From CAVRTM01 sp963696105 (GTDB taxonomy: Bacteria > Actinomycetota > Actinomycetes > Actinomycetales > Dermatophilaceae), in NCBI GenBank assembly GCA_963696105.1, contig CAVOIP010000001.1:62001-126000 (forward strand): DNA of 64,000 nucleotides, read 5' to 3'. The position numbers and the translations under genes are program-made. Positions 24,447-32,496 of this stretch are shown piece after piece. Positions within the stretch are counted from its first letter, which is position 1, and every line of letters starts with the position of its first letter. Under the pieces are notes generated by a model, which saw nothing but the letters and a program-made list of their open reading frames with translations, was not told the origin of the DNA and did not search any database.

Positions 24447-25643
24447 ATGAGTGCCCAGCCAGCCGGACCCGACGCCGTTGCCCGTTCCCGCCCCCAGCAG
24501 GCCGTGCGCGGGCTGCCGTCGCGCGCCGTCGTCGACCTCGGTGCCATCCGGGACAACGTCGCCGCGCTCGCGGCGCACGCGGGGCCGGCCGCGGTCATGG
24601 CCGTGGTCAAGGCCGACGGCTACGGGCACGGCCTGCTGCCCAGCGCCCGCGCGGCGGTCCGCGGCGGCGCGTCCTGGCTGGGCGTCGCCCAGCTGGGGGA
24701 GGCGATGGAGCTGCGCGCGGCGGGGCTGACCGTGCCGGTGCTGTCCTGGCTGCACGTGCCGGGCAGTGACTTCGCCGCGGCGATCGCCGCCGACGTCGAC
24801 CTGTCGGTCTCGGCGCTCTGGGCCCTCGAGGAGGTGGCCGCCGGCGCCCGCGTCGTCGGGCGGACCGCCCGCATCCACCTCAAGGTGGACACCGGGCTGG
24901 GCCGCAACGGCGCGTTCGGGGACGACTGGCCCGTGCTGGTGGACGCGGCACGGAGGCTGGAGGCCGAGGGCGCCGTACGCGTGGTCGGCGTCTGGTCGCA
25001 CTTCGCCTACGCCGACGCCCCCGCCCACCCCACCGTGCGGCTGCAGCAGGAGCGGTTCGTCGAGGCGGTCGCGCAGGCCGAGCGGGCCGGCTGCCGGCTG
25101 GAGGTGCGGCACCTGGCCAACTCGGCCGCCACCTTGACCAACCCCGGCGCCGGCTTCGACCTGGTCCGTCCCGGCCTCGCGGTCTACGGCCTGTCACCGG
25201 TGCCGGACCTCGGTGACCCGGCGTCGTTCGGGCTCGCCCCGGCGATGACGTTCGCGGCCGACCTCGCGGTGACCAAGACCGTGCCCGCCGGCCAGGGGGT
25301 CAGCTACGGGCACCAGTACGTCACCGCGCAGGAGACGACCCTCGCGCTGGTGCCGGCCGGCTACGCCGACGGGATCCCGCGCAACGCCACCAACGTGGGG
25401 CCGGTCTCCATCGGCGGGGTGCGTCACACGGTGTCCGGGCGGGTATGCATGGACCAGTTCGTCGTCGACGTCGGTCCCGACCAGCGGGTGCGACCCGGCG
25501 AGGAGGTCGTCATCTTCGGCCGCGGCGGGGCGCACGGGCCCACGGCCGAGGACTGGGCCGCGGCGACAGGAACGATCTCGTACGAGATCATCACCCGCAT
25601 CGGTGCCCGCGTGCCCCGGATCTACGTTGGAGGAGAGCAGTGA
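24447..25643 (+). CDS. alr: Alanine racemase
   Basis: A 398-residue PLP enzyme. The PLP lysine lies in MAVVKADGYGHG, SHFAYAD and HLANSAA are in the barrel, and the C-terminal beta domain has VSYGHQYVT (catalytic Tyr) and GRVCMDQFVVDVG. It supplies D-alanine for peptidoglycan. The stop overlaps the next GTG start. Confidence 0.96.
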   Translation: MSAQPAGPDAVARSRPQQAVRGLPSRAVVDLGAIRDNVAALAAHAGPAAVMAVVKADGYGHGLLPSARAAVRGGASWLGVAQLGEAMELRAAGLTVPVLSWLHVPGSDFAAAIAADVDLSVSALWALEEVAAGARVVGRTARIHLKVDTGLGRNGAFGDDWPVLVDAARRLEAEGAVRVVGVWSHFAYADAPAHPTVRLQQERFVEAVAQAERAGCRLEVRHLANSAATLTNPGAGFDLVRPGLAVYGLSPVPDLGDPASFGLAPAMTFAADLAVTKTVPAGQGVSYGHQYVTAQETTLALVPAGYADGIPRNATNVGPVSIGGVRHTVSGRVCMDQFVVDVGPDQRVRPGEEVVIFGRGGAHGPTAEDWAAATGTISYEIITRIGARVPRIYVGGEQ

Positions 25644-26821
25644 GCAGCCCGCGCCGAAGGACCATCACCGGGCTGGGCGTCGGCCTCGTCGCCGCCGGCG
25701 CCACGGCGGCGGCCGGCGTGGCCACCGACCGGCTGGTGCGCGCCCGCCACACGGCCAGGGCGCTGGACGGCACCGACTCCTACGACGTCGTGGCCGACAA
25801 GGAGCTCGTCGTCCTGGCCGACGACGGCGTGCCGCTGCACGTCGAGGTCGACGAGCCCCGGGGCGACGCGCCCGTGCGGGACGTGGTGCCCACGGTGGTC
25901 TTCTCCCACGGCTACACCCTCAGCCTGCGCAGCTGGGTCTTCCAGCGGCGGGCCCTGGCCGCGGCCGGCCACCGCGTCGTGGTCTGGGACCAGCGTGGCC
26001 ACGGTCGCTCGGGCACCGGCAGCAAGGACTCGGCCAACATCGACCAGCTCGGCCGCGACCTGGCCCGCGTCATCGCCGAGGCGGCGCCCGAGGGGCCCCT
26101 CGTGCTGGTCGGGCACTCGATGGGCGGGATGACGATGATGTCGCTCGCCGTGGACCACCACGCCCTGATCCGCGAGCGCGTCCTCGCCGCGGCCTTCATT
26201 GCCACCAGCCCGGGCAGCCTGGACGAGGTGTCGTGGGGGTTCGGCCCGACGCTGGGCAAGGTCCTGCACCGGTTCGGGCCCCTCGCGGTCGCGCAGCTGG
26301 CGTCCCGGCAGGCGCTGGTCACCTCGGTCCTCAAGGCCGGCAGGGATGTCGAGGACTTCTTCGTCGACCGCTACTCCTTCGCCTCCCCCGTGCCGCTGAG
26401 CATCGTGCGGCTGACGGCGGACATGATCTTCGCCACCCGCATGGAGGTCATGGCCCAGTTCATGGTGACCTTCGACAGCCACGACAAGCGCGAGGCGCTG
26501 GAGCAGTTCAACGGCGTCGAGACCCTCGTGCTCAACGGGAAGCAGGACCTGCTGACCCCTCCCGCGCACAGCGAGGAGATCGTGCGCCTCATCCCCGGCG
26601 CCGAGCACGTGATCGTCAACGACGCCGGCCACATCATCATGCTGGAGCACCCCGACACGGTGAACCAGCAGCTGCTGTCTTTGGTCGAGCGTGGCCTGCG
26701 TGCCCGGTCCGACGAGGAGCGCCGCGCCCGCAAGACCGGTGTACGGCGCACCGTGACCGACCTGGCGCAGCAGCGCCGGGTGGCCAAGCTGCGCTCGGGC
26801 CGTCGCCGCCATGTGTCGTGA
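25640..26821 (+). CDS. Alpha/beta-fold hydrolase with N-terminal membrane anchor
   Basis: A 393-residue protein. The N-terminus RRRTITGLGVGLVAAGATAA looks like a membrane anchor or signal. The hydrolase core has SHGYTL (oxyanion region), WDQRGHGRS, the nucleophile elbow VGHSMGGMTMM, acid residue near NGKQDLLTP, and catalytic His in NDAGHIIMLEHP. The C-terminus is basic (RRARKTG...). GGAGG lies 7 nt before the GTG. A hydrolase at this place between alr and tsaE is conserved in actinobacteria, but its substrate is unknown. Confidence 0.85.
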   Translation: MSSPRRRTITGLGVGLVAAGATAAAGVATDRLVRARHTARALDGTDSYDVVADKELVVLADDGVPLHVEVDEPRGDAPVRDVVPTVVFSHGYTLSLRSWVFQRRALAAAGHRVVVWDQRGHGRSGTGSKDSANIDQLGRDLARVIAEAAPEGPLVLVGHSMGGMTMMSLAVDHHALIRERVLAAAFIATSPGSLDEVSWGFGPTLGKVLHRFGPLAVAQLASRQALVTSVLKAGRDVEDFFVDRYSFASPVPLSIVRLTADMIFATRMEVMAQFMVTFDSHDKREALEQFNGVETLVLNGKQDLLTPPAHSEEIVRLIPGAEHVIVNDAGHIIMLEHPDTVNQQLLSLVERGLRARSDEERRARKTGVRRTVTDLAQQRRVAKLRSGRRRHVS

Positions 26822-27284
26822 GACCACGCTCGCCACGGCCGAGGACACGCGCCGCTGGGGCCACCGGCTGGCGCAGGTCCTTGCCGCCGGCGACCTGGTC
26901 GTCCTGACCGGTGGTCTGGGCGCGGGGAAGACGACGCTGACCCAGGGGCTCGCGGAGGGGCTGGGGGTCCGCGGCCCGATCACCTCGCCGACGTTCGTGA
27001 TCGCCCGCGTGCACCCCTCGCTCGTCGGGGGCCCCGACCTGGTCCACGTCGACGCCTACCGGCTCGGCGGGGTCGCCGAGCTGGACGACCTCGACCTGGA
27101 TGCCTCGCTCGACGAGGCCGTCACGGTGGTCGAGTGGGGGCACGGGCTGGCCGAGGGCCTGGCCGAGGACCACCTGGAGGTCACGCTGCGCGGCGACACC
27201 GCGCGCACCGTCGCCCTGGCGGCGCACGGGCCGCGCTGGGCGGGGCCGGAGGCCGCCGCGGCCCTCGACGCCCTCGCTCGTTAG
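26811..27284 (+). CDS. tsaE: tRNA t6A ATPase TsaE
   Basis: A 157-residue P-loop protein with Walker A TGGLGAGKTTLTQGLA, SPTFVIA and HVDAYRL, and a WG motif VVEWGHG. It is the ATPase partner of TsaB-TsaD in threonylcarbamoyladenosine formation at A37 of ANN-decoding tRNAs. It overlaps the hydrolase gene by 11 nt. Confidence 0.93.
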   Translation: MCRETTLATAEDTRRWGHRLAQVLAAGDLVVLTGGLGAGKTTLTQGLAEGLGVRGPITSPTFVIARVHPSLVGGPDLVHVDAYRLGGVAELDDLDLDASLDEAVTVVEWGHGLAEGLAEDHLEVTLRGDTARTVALAAHGPRWAGPEAAAALDALAR

Positions 27285-27294
27285 CCTGAACCCC

Positions 27295-27966
27295 GTGCTG
27301 CTGCTCGCGATCGACACCTCCACCTCCGCGATCACCGTCGCCGCCCACGACGGGTCCTCGGTGCTGGCCGAGTCGAGCACCATCGACGCCCGGCGCCACG
27401 GTGAGCACCTCTCGCCCGGGATCGTCCGGGTCCTGCAGGAGGCGGGGCGCAGCGCGGCCGAGGTGACCGCGGTCGTCAGCGGGCTCGGGCCGGGGCCGTT
27501 CACGGGCCTGCGGGTGGGGCTGGTCACGGCGCGCAGCTTCGCCTTCGCCCGCGGCATCCCGGCTCTCGGGGTGTGCAGCCTGGACGCCCTCGCGCACCAG
27601 GCATGGCGCGAGCGCGCCGTCACCGGCGCCTTCGTCGTGGCGACGGACGCGCGGCGCAAGGAGGTCTACTGGGCGCGCTACGACGTCAACGACCAGGGCG
27701 TCGTCCGCACCACCGAGCCCGCGGTGGCGCTCCCGGCCGACGTGGCCGCCCAGCTCGACGGCGCGCCGGTCGTGGGCCGCGGAGGCCTGCTCTATCCGGA
27801 GGTGCTGCCGGGGCGGGTCGGTCCCCTGGACGTCAGTGCGGGGCACCTGGCCGACCTGGCCGCCCGGCGGCTGGCCGCCGGCGCCGACCTCTCGGACGTC
27901 GAGCCGCTCTACCTGCGCCGTCCGGACGCCGTGCCGACGGCCGAGCGCGTCCAGGCGGTCCGGTGA
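27295..27966 (+). CDS. tsaB: tRNA t6A protein TsaB
   Basis: A 223-residue ASKHA-fold protein. LLAIDTSTSAITVA is the N-terminal nucleotide-fold start, followed by RRHGEHLSPGI, GPGPFTGLRVGL and VVATDARRKEVYWARYD. It scaffolds TsaD and is inactive itself. GTG start 11 nt after tsaE; the stop overlaps rimI. Confidence 0.93.
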   Translation: MLLLAIDTSTSAITVAAHDGSSVLAESSTIDARRHGEHLSPGIVRVLQEAGRSAAEVTAVVSGLGPGPFTGLRVGLVTARSFAFARGIPALGVCSLDALAHQAWRERAVTGAFVVATDARRKEVYWARYDVNDQGVVRTTEPAVALPADVAAQLDGAPVVGRGGLLYPEVLPGRVGPLDVSAGHLADLAARRLAAGADLSDVEPLYLRRPDAVPTAERVQAVR

Positions 27967-28415
27967 CGTTGCGCGCGATGACGTGGCACGACATCCCGGC
28001 CCTCGCCGCGCTCGAGCCAGAGCTGTTCGGCGCCGACGCCTGGTCGGAGGCGAGCTGGTGGTCCGAGCTGGCCCAGCGGCCGCGGCGGTCCTACGTGGTG
28101 GCCGAGGACGACGGGCAGGTCGCGGGCTACGCCGGTCTCGACCGCGCCGGCGAGGTGGCCGACGTGATGACGATCGCGGTCGCGCCCACCGCGCAGGGCC
28201 GCGGCTGGGGCCGGCGGCTGATGGACCACCTGGTCTCGGACGCGCGCGACAGCGGTGCCGAGCACCTCATGCTGGAGGTCCGCGCGGACAACGCGCCGGC
28301 CCAGCGGCTCTACGCCACCACGGGATTCATCACCTTGACGACCCGACGCAAGTACTACCAACCCGGCAACGTCGACGCCCACATCATGCGGCTGGACCTG
28401 AAGGACGGACGATGA
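27963..28415 (+). CDS. rimI: Ribosomal-protein-S18-alanine N-acetyltransferase type GNAT
   Basis: A 150-residue GNAT enzyme. The acetyl-CoA motif is VAPTAQGRGWGRRLMDHL, followed by ADNAPAQRLYATTGF. Placement between tsaB and tsaD, with 4-nt overlaps on both sides, is the usual one for RimI. Actual substrates may be wider than S18. Confidence 0.9.
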   Translation: MTLRAMTWHDIPALAALEPELFGADAWSEASWWSELAQRPRRSYVVAEDDGQVAGYAGLDRAGEVADVMTIAVAPTAQGRGWGRRLMDHLVSDARDSGAEHLMLEVRADNAPAQRLYATTGFITLTTRRKYYQPGNVDAHIMRLDLKDGR

Positions 28416-29461
28416 CCGACAACGGGCCCCTGGTGCTGGGCATCGAGACCTCCTGCGACGAGACCGGGGTCGGGATCGTCCGCGGTGAGCAGCTGCTGGT
28501 CGACGCCGTCGCCAGCAGCGTGGACGAGCACGCACGCTTCGGCGGCGTCGTACCGGAGGTGGCGAGCCGGGCGCATCTGGAGGCGATGGTGCCGACGCTC
28601 GAGCGTGCGTGTCGCGAGGCCGGCATCCGGCTCGCCGACCTCGACGCGGTCGCCGTGACCGCCGGCCCCGGCCTGGCCGGTGCCCTGCTCGTGGGCGTGG
28701 CGGCGGCCAAGGCGCTGTCGGTGTCCCTCGGCGTCCCGCTGTACGGCGTGAACCACCTCGCGGCCCACGTGGCGGTGGACATCGTCGAGCACGGCCCGCT
28801 GCCGGAGCCGACGCTGGCGATGCTGGTCTCGGGCGGCCACTCCAGCCTGCTGCTCGTGCCCGACGTGACCGACGACGTGCGCTCGCTCGGCAGCACCATC
28901 GACGACGCGGCCGGCGAGGCGTTCGACAAGGTGGCCCGCGTCCTCGGTCTGCCGTTCCCCGGCGGCCCGCACGTGGACCGGATGGCGCGAGAGGGCAGCT
29001 CGGTGGCGATCGACTTCCCCCGCGGGCTGACCTCCCGCAAGGACATGGAACGGCACCGGTTCGACTTCTCCTTCTCGGGGCTGAAGACGTCGGTGGCCCG
29101 CTGGGTCGAGGCCCGGGAGCGGTCCGGCGAGCCGGTGCCTGTCGCCGACGTCGCGGCCAGCTTCCAGGAGGCGGTCACCGACGTGCTCACGCGCAAGGCG
29201 GTGCTGGCCTGCCGCGAGCACGGGGTCGAGGACCTGCTCATCGGTGGGGGTGTCGCGGCCAACAGCCGGCTCCGGGCGATGGCGCAGGAGCGGTGCGACG
29301 CGGCCGGGATCCGGCTGCGGGTGCCCCGCCCGGGCCTGTGCACCGACAACGGGGCGATGGTGGCCTCGCTCGGCGCGCAGATGGTGTCCCGGGGCCGGAC
29401 CCCGTCCGAGCTGGACCTCCCCGCCGACTCCTCGATGCCGGTCACGACCGTCCGCGCCTGA
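28412..29461 (+). CDS. tsaD: tRNA N6-adenosine threonylcarbamoyltransferase TsaD
   Basis: A 349-residue Kae1/TsaD protein. GIETSCDETGVGIV begins the ATPase fold, with metal-binding HLAAHVAVD, GGHSSLLLV, DDAAGEAFDKVARVLGLPFPGG and GGGVAANSRLR. It transfers the threonylcarbamoyl group to tRNA A37. It ends the glmS-tsaD operon; a 32-bp-period repeat array starts 13 nt after the stop. Confidence 0.97.
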   Translation: MTDNGPLVLGIETSCDETGVGIVRGEQLLVDAVASSVDEHARFGGVVPEVASRAHLEAMVPTLERACREAGIRLADLDAVAVTAGPGLAGALLVGVAAAKALSVSLGVPLYGVNHLAAHVAVDIVEHGPLPEPTLAMLVSGGHSSLLLVPDVTDDVRSLGSTIDDAAGEAFDKVARVLGLPFPGGPHVDRMAREGSSVAIDFPRGLTSRKDMERHRFDFSFSGLKTSVARWVEARERSGEPVPVADVAASFQEAVTDVLTRKAVLACREHGVEDLLIGGGVAANSRLRAMAQERCDAAGIRLRVPRPGLCTDNGAMVASLGAQMVSRGRTPSELDLPADSSMPVTTVRA

Positions 29462-29473
29462 GCACACCCACGC

Positions 29474-29556
29474 GCAGACCTGGTGGTTCTGCGCGTTGGT
29501 ACCTGGCAGACCTGGTGGTTCTGCGGGCTGGTACCCCTCAGACCTGGTGGTTGTGC
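29474..29556 (+). repeat. 32-bp-period tandem repeat, locus 2 (three units)
   Basis: Cores GCAGACCTGGTGGTTCTGC (or near copies) begin at 29474, 29506 and 29538, exactly 32 bp apart, same orientation as locus 1. The 13-bp linkers differ from locus 1 and contain GGTACC. The array lies between two same-strand genes, directly after the tsaD operon. Confidence 0.88.
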
Positions 29557-29622
29557 GGCGCAGCCGCGAACACGTCAGGATCCACCGGGCGTGCGGTCCG
29601 GTTCGGGGGATACGGTCAACGC

Positions 29623-31245
29623 GTGACGGAACGGGCAGGGGTGCAGGGCACGCGCTCGGAGCAGTGGTGGCGCGATGCGGTCGTCTACCAGGTCTACCCG
29701 CGGTCGTTCGCCGACGCGGACGGCAACGGAGTCGGTGACCTCGCAGGGGTGACGGACCGACTGCCGTACGTCGCCGGGCTCGGCGTCCAGGCCGTCTGGC
29801 TCACCCCGTTCCAGCGGTCGCCACAGGCCGACCACGGCTACGACGTCAGCGACTACTGCGACGTGGACCCGCTCTTCGGCGACCTGTCGTCGTTCGACTC
29901 GCTGGTGCGCGAGGCGCATGACCTCGGGCTGAGGGTGCTGGTCGACCTGGTCCCGAACCATGCCTCGAGCGCCCACCCGCTGTTCCAGGCGGCCCTGGCC
30001 GCCGGGCCCGGCAGCTCCGAGCGGGCCCTGTTCCACTTCGCGCCCGGCCGCGGGCCGGACGGCGCGGAGCCGCCGAACAACTGGACGAGCGTCTTCGGCG
30101 GTCCGGCCTGGACGCGGGTCAGCGAGCCGGACGGGCAGCCGGGCGAGTGGTACCTGCATCTGTACGCTCCCGAGCAGCCCGACTGGAACTGGCGCGACCC
30201 ACGCGTCGGCCCGATGTTCGACGACGTGGTGCGGTTCTGGTTCGACCGCGGTGCGGACGGCCTGCGCATCGACGTCGCACACGGGCTGTTCAAGGCTGCC
30301 GGGCTTCCCGACCTCGACGCCCCCGCCACGGTGGAGCCGATGCGCCTTCGTGCAAACCCCCTGGCCTGCAACCAGGTCGAGGTCCACGAGGTCTACCGGC
30401 GGTGGCGTCGGATCGCCGACGGCTACGAGCAGCCGCGGGTCCTGGTCGGTGAGGCCAACCTGCCCGCGCTGGATGCGGCGTCGTACACGCGGCCGGACGA
30501 GCTGCACCAGGTGTTCGCGTTCGCCTTCCTCGCGGCGCCGTGGGACGCCCGGGCATGGCTCGACGCCGCGGTCGAGCTCCTCGACGTCAGCGAAGGCACT
30601 GGTGCCTCGACGACGTGGGTCGTCGAGAACCATGACGTCGAGCGGGTTCCCACGCGGTACGGCGGCGGTGCTCGAGGCCGTGCCCGCGCCCGGGCCGCGA
30701 TCCTCGCGGTGCTCGGTCTGCCGGGAGCGGCGTATCTCTACCAGGGTCAGGAGCTGGGCCTGCCAGAGGTGGACGTGCCAGAGGACCGACGACAGGACCC
30801 GGCTTGGGTGCGCAACGGCGTCTCCCGCGACGGATGTCGCGTTCCGATGCCGTGGACGACGGAACCTGTTGGGACCTATGGATTCTCGCCCGAGGGTGCC
30901 GTCGAGCCGTGGCTGCCCGTGCCGGCCGGGTGGGGGAGGTGGTCCGTCGCGGCACAGGCTCATGACGACGGGTCGATGCTCGCGTTGTGCCGCCGCGCCC
31001 TCGGCGTGCGGGCGCAGCTGCACCTCGACGGCGTGCTCACGGCGGGCGACCGGGTGAGCTGGCAGCGCACGGATGACGGCCGGCTCGTCGCGGAGCGCGA
31101 CGGCGGGTTCTGGCTCGTCTTGGCCATGGGCGACAAGGCGGTGCTGCTGCCCGACGGCGAGCTCCTGGTCGCCAGTGCTCCGCTGACTCCTGAGGGTCGA
31201 CTGCCTGCGGACAGCGCCGCCTGGCTGCGACGACCGGCTGGCTGA
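29623..31245 (+). CDS. GH13 alpha-glucosidase/oligo-1,6-glucosidase
   Basis: A 540-residue alpha-amylase-superfamily enzyme. It begins QWWRDAVVYQVYPRSFADAD. Conserved regions are LVDLVPNHAS (region I), GLRIDVAHGL (nucleophile Asp), VGEANLP (acid/base Glu) and VVENHDVERV (region IV Asp). It cleaves alpha-glucosides in the cytoplasm; no signal peptide is seen. Region I-IV pattern fits the GH13 alpha-glucosidase group. GTG 29623 follows GGGGGAT. Codon choice is slightly less GC-biased than in the preceding operon. It stands alone between repeat loci 2 and 3. Confidence 0.9.
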   Translation: MTERAGVQGTRSEQWWRDAVVYQVYPRSFADADGNGVGDLAGVTDRLPYVAGLGVQAVWLTPFQRSPQADHGYDVSDYCDVDPLFGDLSSFDSLVREAHDLGLRVLVDLVPNHASSAHPLFQAALAAGPGSSERALFHFAPGRGPDGAEPPNNWTSVFGGPAWTRVSEPDGQPGEWYLHLYAPEQPDWNWRDPRVGPMFDDVVRFWFDRGADGLRIDVAHGLFKAAGLPDLDAPATVEPMRLRANPLACNQVEVHEVYRRWRRIADGYEQPRVLVGEANLPALDAASYTRPDELHQVFAFAFLAAPWDARAWLDAAVELLDVSEGTGASTTWVVENHDVERVPTRYGGGARGRARARAAILAVLGLPGAAYLYQGQELGLPEVDVPEDRRQDPAWVRNGVSRDGCRVPMPWTTEPVGTYGFSPEGAVEPWLPVPAGWGRWSVAAQAHDDGSMLALCRRALGVRAQLHLDGVLTAGDRVSWQRTDDGRLVAERDGGFWLVLAMGDKAVLLPDGELLVASAPLTPEGRLPADSAAWLRRPAG

Positions 31246-31304
31246 CTTCGAACAGGCTCCTCGCGGTCCCATGGCGCACCACCCGCCCGGTGGGTTGGTG
31301 CCGG

Positions 31305-31483
31305 GCAGAACCCCGAGGTGTGCGAGGAGGTGCCCGGCAGAACCCCGAGGTTTGCGAGGAGGTGCCCGGCAGAACTCCGAGGTTTGCGAGGAGGTGGCCG
31401 GCAGAACCCCCAGGTCGGCAGGTCGGTGCTCGGCAGAACCCCGAGGTTTGCGAGGTGGCGCCCGGCAGAACCTCTAGGTTTGC
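31305..31483 (-). repeat. 32-bp-period tandem repeat, locus 3 (six units, inverted)
   Basis: Six units begin at 31305, 31337, 31369, 31401, 31433 and 31465, exactly 32 bp apart. Read on the minus strand the core is GCAAACCTCGGGGTTCTGC, the same element as loci 1 and 2. The sixth unit runs into the 3' end of meaB and supplies its stop codon. It separates convergent genes. Confidence 0.9.
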
Positions 31484-32496
31484 GGGGAGCGGGTGGCGAG
31501 GAACGTGTCGAGCAGCTGCTGGGCGGCAGCGGCGGCGGGGAGCTCGCCGCGGCGTACGCGCTGCTCGGTGTCGGGCAGGACCGCCCGGACGGCGGGATGG
31601 GCGTGCAGGGACTCCAGCAGTGCGTCGCCGAGCATCGACCACATCCACTCGACGTGCTGGCGGCTGCGTCGCTCGGCGAGCGACCCGCTGGCCGTCACGG
31701 CCTCCTGGTGCCGCTGCACGGCCTCCCAGACGTCCTGCAGGCCCTCGCCGGTCAGCCCGCTGCAGGTCAGCACCGGCACCCGCCACGACGGCGCAGCCGG
31801 GTCGGCGGAGCGCATCATCCGCATCGCGCCGGTGAGATCCCTTGCGGTCAGGCGCGCTTCGACGGCGCCCTCGCCGTCGGCCTTGTTCACCGCGATGACG
31901 TCGGCCAGCTCGAGGATGCCCTTCTTGATCGCCTGCAGCTGGTCGCCGGTGCGGCCGAGCGCCAGCAGCAGGAAGGTGTCGACCATGTCGGCGACCGCCA
32001 CCTCCGACTGCCCGACGCCGACCGTCTCGACGAGCACGACGTCGTAGCCGGCGGCCTCGACCAGCACCATCGTCTCGCGCGTCGCCCGGGCGACTCCGCC
32101 GAGCCGCCCTCCGGTCGGCGAGGGTCGCACGAACGCGTGCGGGTCGACCGCCAGCCGGGCCATGCGGGTCTTGTCGCCGAGGATGCTGCCGCCGCTGCGG
32201 GTGGAGGAGGGGTCGACCGCGAGGACGGCGACCCGGTGGCCGGCGGCGGTGAGCATGGTGCCGAAGCCGTCGATGAAGGTCGACTTCCCGACGCCGGGCA
32301 CGCCGGAGATGCCGATGCGGGTGGCCTTTCCGGCATACGGCGCGAGCTGCACGAGCAGCTCCTGCGCCAGCTCGCGGTGGTCGGCGCGGCTGGACTCGAC
32401 CAGGGTGATCGCCCGTGCGAGGCCGGCGCGGGAGCCGTCCCGGACCCGCTGGACCCACGGTGCGACGTCCGCGCGGGGTGGTGCCGGTTCAGCCAT
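31474..32496 (-). CDS. meaB: MeaB, methylmalonyl-CoA mutase-associated GTPase
   Basis: A 340-residue G3E-family GTPase. Walker A is GISGVPGVGKSTFID, Walker B-like region VLVETVGVGQSEVAVADM, guanine motif NKADGEG, and the family block DPSSTRSGGSILGDKTRM. It protects and reloads the B12 cofactor of the mutase. It overlaps the mutB 3' end by 8 nt. Its last codons and the TAG stop lie in repeat locus 3. Confidence 0.95.
   Translation of the reverse strand: MAEPAPPRADVAPWVQRVRDGSRAGLARAITLVESSRADHRELAQELLVQLAPYAGKATRIGISGVPGVGKSTFIDGFGTMLTAAGHRVAVLAVDPSSTRSGGSILGDKTRMARLAVDPHAFVRPSPTGGRLGGVARATRETMVLVEAAGYDVVLVETVGVGQSEVAVADMVDTFLLLALGRTGDQLQAIKKGILELADVIAVNKADGEGAVEARLTARDLTGAMRMMRSADPAAPSWRVPVLTCSGLTGEGLQDVWEAVQRHQEAVTASGSLAERRSRQHVEWMWSMLGDALLESLHAHPAVRAVLPDTEQRVRRGELPAAAAAQQLLDTFLATRSPQT

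Noticed and set aside
31305..31483. CRISPR array (regular 32-bp repeats)
   Set aside because: The 13-bp linkers are conserved within each locus and too short for spacers, and there are no cas genes.
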